A DNA stretch of 6,311 nt, taken from contig CAJGCU010000112.1 in NCBI GenBank assembly GCA_904501945.1, positions 1 through 6,311 of the forward strand. The letters are read 5' to 3'. Under the pieces are notes generated by a model. That model saw only the letters and a list, made by a program, of their open reading frames with translations, was not told the DNA's origin and searched no databases. Shown here piece by piece: positions 1-5,004 of this stretch; the first letter of the stretch is position 1; each line of letters starts with the position of its first letter. The stretch is from an uncultured Bacteroidaceae bacterium. Its GTDB lineage: Bacteria > Bacteroidota > Bacteroidia > Bacteroidales > Bacteroidaceae. Position numbers and translations under genes: made by a program.

Positions 1-172
1 AAATCCGAACACAGAAGGTCTTCCCAACTGGCAGCCCTACACTGCCGAAAATGGTGAAATGATGATTTTCGACTATGATTGCCGCATCCTGCACAACCCT
101 GACCGCGAATTGGAAGAAATCATCGACAGGCACTGTTTCAAGCAATTAGACGAATTCAGGAAAACGCATTGA
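1..172 (+). CDS. Carboxylesterase type B family protein, C-terminal end only
   Basis: This is the 3' end of a gene that begins outside the window. The reading frame starts at base 2 and runs 56 codons to TGA at 170-172. The peptide opens NPNTEGLPNWQPYTAENGE, followed by MMIFDYDC. This matches the usual C-terminal pattern of type B carboxylesterases (para-nitrobenzyl esterase/cholinesterase-like alpha/beta hydrolases): a G/N-P-N-x-x-G-L-P-x-W-x-x-Y segment, then a beta strand M-x-F-D near the end. Such enzymes hydrolyse carboxylic esters, and in Bacteroidales they are often exported. The catalytic Ser-Glu-His triad lies upstream of this fragment and cannot be checked, so neither activity nor signal peptide can be judged. 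The gene runs convergent to the amidase at 284-1048. The family call rests on motif memory from a short tail only. Confidence 0.72.
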   Translation, partial: NPNTEGLPNWQPYTAENGEMMIFDYDCRILHNPDRELEEIIDRHCFKQLDEFRKTH

Positions 173-240
173 AGCCTTACGAGGCGAAAGTGCAACCTAT
201 CGATATAAGAACAAATCATCCTCATCTATTATATAGTGCA

Positions 241-272
241 CCCCTCGGGTCCGACATGCCGGACCCGAGGGG
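241..272. terminator. Perfect hairpin between convergent genes, probable bidirectional terminator
   Basis: CCCCTCGGGTCCG at 241-253 pairs perfectly with CGGACCCGAGGGG at 260-272 around a 6-base loop. The outer A240-T273 pair can extend the stem to 14 bp. It lies about 70 bases after the esterase stop and 12 bases after the amidase stop on the other strand, where a shared terminator is expected. Neither side has a clear run of T residues, so it is not a textbook intrinsic terminator. It may act as a strong RNA stem that stabilises both 3' ends or assists termination. The rest of 173-283 shows nothing else recognisable. Confidence 0.7.
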
Positions 273-283
273 TACAGTATAAC

Positions 284-1048
284 TCATTGCAAAAATCTCC
301 CATCCGCGTCTTTCAGCACTGGAAATTTCCTTCTGAAATCACGAAGTTTCTGCATATCCAGTTCAATCCTGACAGCCGACTCCTCGCCCAACGGGCAAGC
401 CGCCGCGGTGTTGCCATAGGGGTCGACAAGCAAGGTGCCGCCGCTGTAGTGGCACACTTGGTCATCGCCTATGCGATTGACTCCTGCCACATAGCACTGG
501 TTTTCGATGGCACGGGCATGGAGCAGGGCGTTCCACACGGCAAGGCGCGTGGTGGGCCATGAGGCTACATAGATGGCACAGTCGTAGGGTATCTTCTCGT
601 TGTTGCGCGAGAAGACGGGGAAACGGAGGTCATAGCACACTTGCAGGAGGAAACGGACGCCTCGGAACTCTACCACTTGGCGCGAATGGCCTGGAACATA
701 ATGCCGATGCTCATCGCCATAAGTGAAGAGATGGCGCTTATCGTAGGCTGCGACATCGCCATTGGGCTTGACGAAGTAACAGCGGTTGTAATAGTATCCT
801 TCCTCTTCGGTTGCCACACTGCCACAGATGGCGGCGTTCAACTCGCGTGCCATGCGCTGCATCCAAGCAAGTGTTGAGCCATCTGCTTCGGCTACACCTT
901 GGGGTTCCGTAACAAAGCCTGTGGAGAACATCTCGGGAAGTACAAACACGTCGCTAACTGCCTGCTCACGCAAGACGGTTTCCCATTTTTGCCTGTTCGC
1001 GACAGGATTGCCCCAGACAATATCATGTTGCAGCAATGTAAGAATCAC
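284..1048 (-). CDS. Omega-amidase (YafV/Nit2-like), carbon-nitrogen hydrolase family
   Basis: A 254-residue cytoplasmic enzyme of the nitrilase superfamily. The catalytic Glu-Lys-Cys triad is visible: E39 in LPEMFSTGF, K104 in YDKRHLF and C138 in QVCYDLRFP. E113 in the GDEH segment probably corresponds to the second conserved glutamate. The MFSTGF context, the KRHLFTYGDEH segment and CYDLRFP are typical of the YafV/Nit2 branch, whose characterised members hydrolyse alpha-ketoglutaramate or alpha-ketosuccinamate to the keto acid plus ammonia. These amides arise as side products of glutamine and asparagine transaminases. Length fits the family (about 250-280 residues). The start is GTG at 1046-1048. 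An in-frame TAA five codons upstream excludes a longer form, and a purine-rich AAGAAAAAGG lies just before it. The start overlaps the yfhO stop as GTGA, so translation is probably coupled and transcription shared. The substrate is inferred from the family and not proven. Confidence 0.9.
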   Translation of the reverse strand: MILTLLQHDIVWGNPVANRQKWETVLREQAVSDVFVLPEMFSTGFVTEPQGVAEADGSTLAWMQRMARELNAAICGSVATEEEGYYYNRCYFVKPNGDVAAYDKRHLFTYGDEHRHYVPGHSRQVVEFRGVRFLLQVCYDLRFPVFSRNNEKIPYDCAIYVASWPTTRLAVWNALLHARAIENQCYVAGVNRIGDDQVCHYSGGTLLVDPYGNTAAACPLGEESAVRIELDMQKLRDFRRKFPVLKDADGRFLQ

Positions 1049-3606
1049 GACCTTTTTCTTTTAATGAATGAAAGAACAAAAGAAAGGACAATGAGCAATG
1101 CCAAGACTGCAAGTGCAACATAGGCTATGGTCTCCGTTGTCTGGATACTCTGAGGCTTGAACTCGAACACGACTTCATGCTTTCCAGCTGGCACATTGAT
1201 GGCACGAAGCACATAGTTGGCACGTCCTACTTCTACAGGCTGTCCATCGACGGTGGCTGTCCAGCCCGGATAATATATTTCAGAGAAGACAACCAAACCA
1301 CCTTGTTCGGAATCCACTTCGTATTTTGCCTCATTAGCCCCATAGGATGTCAGTTTTACAGCACCTGTACCTCCTGCCTTCAAGAAGCCGAAATCAGCTT
1401 TTGCCACCACGGCCGTGGTGCGGAGATTCTCCTGGCCAAGAGCATCCAACTCCTCGTTTGCGTTGGCAGCCCACTTGATGTTGGTTGCAAACCACGCATT
1501 ACCCATTGCCGTGGCGTTCTCAACTGGAAGTTTCACATTGCCTTTCTCGCCTGCTCCCAAGATAAACCAGCGTGTGTTAAGCATGTTGATGACTGGGAAG
1601 AGTGAATCAGTATTGACAGCTGTCAGGTCGTAGATTGGATAGGGCGAAAGCTGCTGCATGGCCACAGTATCCATTGGAGCTAAACGCATGGCGGCATAGA
1701 CCCTGCTCATCTCTGGAGCGATATGCGCTTCTATCAACTCCTGATAACGACGCAGTTTAGCTGCATGGTAGCCTCCAATGGAGCTATAGAATGCGCTCGT
1801 ATTGTTGTCGTTGAAAGTAGAGACGGTAAAGTTCAGCACTCGGTAGTCGCGTCCCGTTCCGCTCTTTTCCAGAATGTAGGTATCTGCATCGGTTTTCCGA
1901 ATACGCTCTACGCCACGTGGGGCAACAAACATTGCATCGTTGAGATAGCGCTTGTTTACCTGCCACATATCAACAAGACAGATGGCCAAAAGAATCACGC
2001 TCAGCAACGTCATCTTCTTCGAGTCACCTGCCCCTTTCTTGGCATACCACAGCATCACAAACATACCCAGCATAATGATGAAGATGCTGCGCCATGCATC
2101 GGCAGTCACCATTGCTGCGCGCATTTCGGAAAGGCTGCGGAGAATGTTCTGGCCGAAAGCCGCATCGAAATAGCCTGCAGCCACGTATTGCTGAACAGAT
2201 GCTTTGTCATTAGCATTCACGAGGTCATGCCCTAATCCTGGCGACATCACGTAAATCAGACAGAGCACAACGGTGAAAATGGTCGCCACATAGAGTGGCT
2301 TCTTCTCTGGCTTCTCCACCCACAACTTCAATCCCCACAGGGCGATGAAAGGCACTATAAACTCCACCACCACAAGGATGCTTGCCACAGTGCGGAACTT
2401 GGAGTACATAGGTACATGGTCGATAAAGAAATCAGTGAATGGCATAAAGTTTCGTCCCCAGCTCAGCATCAATGTCAGCACCCCTGCCACAATAAGCGCC
2501 CACTTGAGAGGATGCTTGTTCGGGATAACCATCAGGCCCAGAATAAACAGCATACACACTAATGCTCCCAGATAGACAGGGCCGCTCGTTCCGGGCTGAT
2601 CCCCCCAATACTGAGTGAACGCACCATAAATGCCAATCTGATTCATCTGGCTGTCCGCCTTCTTCATCGCCGTCTTGTTCATCGAAAGCGGCATACTTGC
2701 ACCGCCCTTCACATCAGGGATAAGGAATGTCATAGACTCATCTATGCCATAGCTCCAAGCTGTAATGTAGCTACGCTCCAAACCGCTATCCGTCTGGTCT
2801 TCGGCCTTGCCTGGCTTCACTAGTTCGCTCTTGCCACGCATGGTATCTTTTGAATATTCGTATGTATGATAGAGATTGCTGGCATTCAAGCAGATGGCAA
2901 GAACAGCCGCCACGGCTATGCCCCCTGTAGCCTTGCCAAAAGACAGCAATTCTTTTTCTCTGATGGCCTGAATAAGATAAGCTACAACCATCAGAATTTC
3001 GATGGTCAGGAAGTAGTAAGACATCTGTACATGATTTGCCTGCACCTGCAATGTTGCAAAAATGGCGGTCACGATTGTTCCCAGCAAATATTTTTTCCTG
3101 TAACATAGCACCATACCCGCTATGGTCGGCGGAATGTATGCCAATGCCATCACCTTCCAGATGTGTCCAGCAGCAATGATAATGAAAAAATAGCTACTGA
3201 ACGCCCATACCACAGCTCCTAGCGCAGCCATCCACTGGCGGAAGTCAAACGCTCTCAGCAAGATATAGAAACCCAGCATCGATGCGAAGATATACCACAC
3301 ATAGTCAGGGAACCACAGGTGATACGCTTTCTCCACAAAAGCCATCGTCTTCACAGAATCATAAGAAGGAGCAATCTGATAGGTTGGCATACCGCCAAAC
3401 AAACTGGTCACCCAGCGTGGAGTTTCCCCATTGTGCGCATCACGATACTGTTTGATTTCCACATTGATACCATCATTAGCACCGCTATCGTGCTGCTCCA
3501 GACGAAAGCCCTTGCTCACTGGAGACATGAAATAGACAAACGCTATTGCCGCAAACAAAGCGATACAATACACGTCTGGCAGAATCTTCTTGAAATTAAA
3601 CTTCAT
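1045..3606 (-). CDS. YfhO family multi-pass membrane protein
   Basis: An 853-residue integral membrane protein. A first membrane span at about residues 11-28 is followed by an extracytoplasmic loop (29-100) containing EQHDSGANDG and GGMPTYQ. A dense block of spans covers about 101-245. More lie near 343-361, 368-384, 406-428, 437-456, 506-521 and 532-548, with one last span at about 825-847 ending in KRKRS. A large soluble domain occupies roughly 550-820. It contains YSSIGGYHAAKLRRYQEL (607-624), NMLNTRWFI (674-682) and a beta-rich end with YYPGWTATVDGQP (778-790), which are hallmarks I recognise for YfhO. The layout resembles GT-C type glycosyltransferases, with a lipid-linked sugar donor and chemistry on the outer face of the membrane. 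In Bacillus and Listeria, YfhO relatives take part in glycosylating teichoic acids. Bacteroidetes lack these polymers, so the acceptor here is unknown. The start is ATG at 3604-3606. The gene leads a two-gene operon with the amidase. Confidence 0.9.
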   Translation of the reverse strand: MKFNFKKILPDVYCIALFAAIAFVYFMSPVSKGFRLEQHDSGANDGINVEIKQYRDAHNGETPRWVTSLFGGMPTYQIAPSYDSVKTMAFVEKAYHLWFPDYVWYIFASMLGFYILLRAFDFRQWMAALGAVVWAFSSYFFIIIAAGHIWKVMALAYIPPTIAGMVLCYRKKYLLGTIVTAIFATLQVQANHVQMSYYFLTIEILMVVAYLIQAIREKELLSFGKATGGIAVAAVLAICLNASNLYHTYEYSKDTMRGKSELVKPGKAEDQTDSGLERSYITAWSYGIDESMTFLIPDVKGGASMPLSMNKTAMKKADSQMNQIGIYGAFTQYWGDQPGTSGPVYLGALVCMLFILGLMVIPNKHPLKWALIVAGVLTLMLSWGRNFMPFTDFFIDHVPMYSKFRTVASILVVVEFIVPFIALWGLKLWVEKPEKKPLYVATIFTVVLCLIYVMSPGLGHDLVNANDKASVQQYVAAGYFDAAFGQNILRSLSEMRAAMVTADAWRSIFIIMLGMFVMLWYAKKGAGDSKKMTLLSVILLAICLVDMWQVNKRYLNDAMFVAPRGVERIRKTDADTYILEKSGTGRDYRVLNFTVSTFNDNNTSAFYSSIGGYHAAKLRRYQELIEAHIAPEMSRVYAAMRLAPMDTVAMQQLSPYPIYDLTAVNTDSLFPVINMLNTRWFILGAGEKGNVKLPVENATAMGNAWFATNIKWAANANEELDALGQENLRTTAVVAKADFGFLKAGGTGAVKLTSYGANEAKYEVDSEQGGLVVFSEIYYPGWTATVDGQPVEVGRANYVLRAINVPAGKHEVVFEFKPQSIQTTETIAYVALAVLALLIVLSFVLSFIKRKRS

Positions 3607-3635
3607 ATATTAAAGATGTGTTGATTTCGAGGGTA

Positions 3636-3667
3636 CAAAGGTACGATTAAGTGAGAGAAAAAACAAA
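3636..3667 (-). promoter_or_regulatory. Bacteroidetes-type promoter for the yfhO-amidase operon
   Basis: Read on the minus strand, TACCTTTG (3643 to 3636) matches the Bacteroidetes -7 consensus TAnnTTTG. TTTG (3667 to 3664) matches the -33 element, with 20 bases between the two. This predicts a transcript start near 3630 and a leader of about 25 bases before the yfhO ATG at 3606. The -33 box sits inside an A/T-rich inverted repeat (3657-3683). A second -7-like box, TATCTTTG (3717 to 3710, minus strand), lies further upstream but has no good -33 partner at the right distance. Confidence 0.65.
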
Positions 3668-3683
3668 ATATTTTAGCTTTTTC
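3657..3683. repeat. A/T-rich inverted repeat between the hydrolase and yfhO
   Basis: GAAAAAAC at 3657-3664 pairs with GCTTTTTC at 3676-3683, allowing one G-T wobble. A further AAA/TTT pairing inside gives about 11 pairs with one mismatch. It lies downstream of the hydrolase stop at 3730 and overlaps the yfhO -33 box. On the minus strand it could be a weak terminator for the hydrolase, since the 3' arm is T-rich, or it could simply reflect A/T-rich promoter DNA. Only three GC or GT pairs support the stem, so evidence is weak. Confidence 0.3.
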
Positions 3684-3729
3684 CGAACGTGAGCACCTTC
3701 GGTGACAGCCAAAGATACCTCAATCATCC

Positions 3730-4527
3730 TTAAACTAGCACAACTTTTCCACAACTGAAAGTGGAAAGTTGCTTTCCCATCACACGACGGAGCACCTCTA
3801 AAGCCATGTCGCTCGTACAATGACTTGTATAGAATTGCACATGAGGATAGGCCGCTTTTAACCTCATCGCCAAAGCCGTCAAGTCCTCTTCCGACTCATA
3901 CCCATCTAGCAAATGAAATCCACCCACAACCGTATGCACAGGCCACGGACAAGACTCAAGGATATTCTCCAAACCGCTGTGTGCGCAGCCCGTAAAAAGC
4001 AATCCATCCACATATAGCGCAAGTTCATGACGGAAATCGTCAGGCACAAGATTTCCGTCTGCATCCTGCACATAAAGCCGCTGATTTCCTAGAGGAACAG
4101 GATGATTTGAAGGAATGCGGGCAATCACCCGAAGCCCTTCCTCCAGTTCACATGTTGGCTCCCCTACATCCACCCGCCTCTCATCTAAATCAACAGGCCA
4201 AGCAGGTGTAATGCCGTGCAAACATAAACGTCTGGAGAAGAATGTTCCTTTCATGGCCTCTGGCGAAACAATAACTTTAGCTTGCTGATTCTTTGCCAGA
4301 AAGTGCGGCAATCCGCCAGCATGATCGGCATGGCCATGGGAGATGAAAACATAATCCACATTCCTGATGTCAACACCTAATTTTTCCGCATTACGTGCAA
4401 AGACATCACTTGCACCCGTATCAAGCAATACACGAAGTTGTTTCGTTTCCAACAAGATAGAAAGCCCATGCTCCGTTTCCAAACGAGAATCACTAGTTCT
4501 ATTATCCGATAACACTGTCCATTTCAT
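3730..4527 (-). CDS. MBL-fold metallohydrolase, COG1237-like
   Basis: A 265-residue cytoplasmic protein with a metallo-beta-lactamase fold. Numbering from the ATG at 4527: EHGLSILLE at about 19-27, LLDTGAS with D36, the metal-binding motif SHGHADH at 63-69, FTGCAHSGLENIL with H183, VVGGFHLL with H205 and YTSHCTS with H236. The combination EHGLS, LLDTG, HxHxDH, GCxHxG, GGFH and HCT identifies the COG1237 group. This group is often labelled 7,8-dihydropterin-6-methyl-4-(beta-D-ribofuranosyl)-aminobenzene-5'-phosphate synthase after an archaeal member. That role belongs to methanopterin synthesis and is improbable here, so the substrate should be treated as unknown. The start could be GTG at 4528-4530 or the adjacent ATG at 4525-4527. 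ATG is preferred, with AAGGTGAT six bases upstream as a plausible ribosome binding site and an in-frame TAA five codons before the ATG. It is transcribed separately from yfhO, 123 bases away. Confidence 0.88.
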   Translation of the reverse strand: MKWTVLSDNRTSDSRLETEHGLSILLETKQLRVLLDTGASDVFARNAEKLGVDIRNVDYVFISHGHADHAGGLPHFLAKNQQAKVIVSPEAMKGTFFSRRLCLHGITPAWPVDLDERRVDVGEPTCELEEGLRVIARIPSNHPVPLGNQRLYVQDADGNLVPDDFRHELALYVDGLLFTGCAHSGLENILESCPWPVHTVVGGFHLLDGYESEEDLTALAMRLKAAYPHVQFYTSHCTSDMALEVLRRVMGKQLSTFSCGKVVLV

Positions 4528-4599
4528 CACGCAATCACCTTATTGACAAGAAATTCTTATTATTACTTTACTTTTTGACTTTTTTATTGTTTTTCTCTA

Positions 4600-4607
4600 C
4601 AAAGATA
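4600..4607 (-). promoter_or_regulatory. Promoter -7 box for the MBL-fold hydrolase
   Basis: On the minus strand, TATCTTTG (4607 to 4600) matches TAnnTTTG exactly. The expected -33 region 20 bases upstream reads TTCTG (about 4628-4632), a poor match. Transcription would begin near 4593 and give a leader of about 65 bases before the ATG at 4527. The box forms part of the left arm of an inverted repeat (4601-4655). Confidence 0.5.
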
Positions 4608-4655
4608 TATTAAATATAAATACCTTGCAGAAAGATACTTATATTTAATATCTTT
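4601..4655. repeat. A/T-rich inverted repeat at the hydrolase promoter
   Basis: AAAGATATATTAAATATAA (4601-4619) and TTATATTTAATATCTTT (4639-4655) are inverted copies. They are perfect over 17 bases except for a 2-base TA insertion in the left arm, with a 19-base spacer between them. The left arm contains most of the -7 box of the hydrolase promoter. The right arm contains TATCTTTT, a near copy of a -7 box facing the other way. It may be an operator for a dimeric regulator, a pair of back-to-back promoters or a cruciform-prone site. Confidence 0.5.
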
Positions 4656-4784
4656 TAACAAACAAGGTGCTAATCCGCTGAAACCTCTGACAGCAAAGAG
4701 ACGAACTAATTAGAGAAAATATAAATTATTTCTTTTTTTTATAGCATTCCTAATTTTTGAACGTTCGTTCTGCACCATATATGC

Positions 4785-4822
4785 ACACCGCCTACGTAAC
4801 ATTTAAAACACCGCCTACGTAA
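4785..4822 (+). repeat. Two tandem copies of a 15-base element
   Basis: ACACCGCCTACGTAA occurs at 4785-4799 and again at 4808-4822, identical over 15 bases with a 23-base period. Each copy contains the self-complementary core TACGTA. A third, inverted and diverged copy follows at 4844-4858. Such spacing, close to two helical turns, would suit protein binding, but no regulator is identified here. Confidence 0.75.
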
Positions 4823-4858
4823 TATTAGGCACACAGTATTTAAAATATTATGTAGACG
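4812..4858 (+). repeat. Inverted repeat forming a 15-bp stem
   Basis: CGCCTACGTAATATT (4812-4826) pairs with AATATTATGTAGACG (4844-4858) with one C-A mismatch and one G-T wobble around a 17-base loop. The left arm can instead form a short local stem, GCCTA (4813-4817) with TAGGC (4826-4830). The two foldings exclude each other if this DNA is transcribed. Confidence 0.65.
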
Positions 4859-4864
4859 ACGAAA

Positions 4865-4900
4865 ACAATTGGGGAGAAAAACTCTGTAATTGTATTTTTT
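4865..4900 (+). terminator. Intrinsic terminator upstream of gltX, with no gene in front
   Basis: ACAATTGGGGAG (4865-4876) pairs with CTCTGTAATTGT (4882-4893) across an AAAAA loop, with one G-G mismatch and two G-T wobbles. ATTTTTT (4894-4900) follows immediately. The T tract lies on the right, so it stops rightward transcription. It sits 76 bases before the gltX -7 box, so it would insulate gltX or end a separate short transcript. On the minus strand only four T follow, so bidirectional function is doubtful. Confidence 0.65.
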
Positions 4901-4975
4901 CACACTTCTCACATCATTTTTACATTATCGGGAAATATAGCCAGTCTTTTTTCACACATTTACTTAAAAATTTCG

Positions 4976-4983
4976 TATCTTTG
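4976..4983 (+). promoter_or_regulatory. Bacteroidetes-type -7 box for gltX
   Basis: TATCTTTG matches TAnnTTTG exactly. The -33 region is a T-rich stretch (TTTTTTC, 4947-4953) with about 22 bases of spacing, weaker than consensus. Transcription would start near 4990 and leave a leader of about 15 bases before the ATG at 5005. No Shine-Dalgarno is present, only an A-rich stretch, as is usual for Bacteroidetes. Confidence 0.65.
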
Positions 4984-5004
4984 TCACCTCAAAACAATAA
5001 GATT

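Larger units (their letters stand above)
4752..4900 (+). ncRNA. Candidate small non-coding transcript ending at the orphan terminator
   Basis: A strong intrinsic terminator at 4865-4900 points rightwards, yet no gene lies upstream of it on this strand. A possible promoter is AATTTTTG (4752-4759, seven of eight to TAnnTTTG) with TTTC (4729-4732) 19 bases upstream, in the place of the -33 TTTG. Transcription from about 4766 would give an RNA of roughly 135 bases with three potential stems: TGCA pairs near 4771-4785, a 15-bp arm pair 4812-4826/4844-4858 and the terminator. The only ORF is a 13-codon one (4781-4822). Boundaries are inferred. The terminator is much better supported than the promoter. 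I do not recognise a known RNA family in it. Confidence 0.3.
4528..5004. other. Long A/T-rich intergenic region between divergent genes
   Basis: No convincing protein gene lies in these 477 bases on either strand. From left to right it holds the hydrolase leader and -7 box (about 4530-4607), an A/T-rich inverted repeat (4601-4655), and a segment resembling the 3' half of an S-box riboswitch (4664-4706). These are followed by a weak A/T stem before a run of eight T (4733-4740) and an 8-base palindrome GAACGTTC (4759-4766). Then come the repeat cluster (4785-4858), a good intrinsic terminator pointing right (4865-4900) and the gltX promoter (4976-4983). Confidence 0.8.

Noticed and set aside
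236..562. Plus-strand open frame of 108 codons
   Set aside because: It begins inside the terminator hairpin and runs antisense to the C-terminal half of the amidase; no family match.
1177..2235. Open frames of 142 and 170 codons on the plus strand (1177-1605 and 1723-2235)
   Set aside because: They lie antisense inside the clearly coding YfhO gene, have no family resemblance and no promoter or ribosome binding site; they are shadows of the opposite strand.
3710..3717. Second promoter (TATCTTTG on the minus strand) for yfhO
   Set aside because: The -7 match is exact, but no TTTG lies 19-21 bases upstream, and a better promoter sits closer to the gene; it is noted only as an alternative.
4759..4766. 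Palindrome GAACGTTC as an operator
   Set aside because: It is a single 8-base palindrome with no second site or known regulator; it is likely to occur by chance.
4781..4822. A 13-codon ORF (MHTAYVTFKTPPT) as a leader peptide for gltX
   Set aside because: It lies across the tandem repeats with no ribosome binding site, has no run of Glu codons, and is separated from gltX by a terminator and gltX's own promoter.
4785..4822. CRISPR array
   Set aside because: There are only two direct copies of 15 bases with 8 bases between them, too short and too few, and there are no cas genes.
4862..5004. T-box controlling gltX
   Set aside because: No T-box sequence (UGGNACCGCG-like) or specifier stem is visible, and the predicted gltX leader is only about 15 bases.
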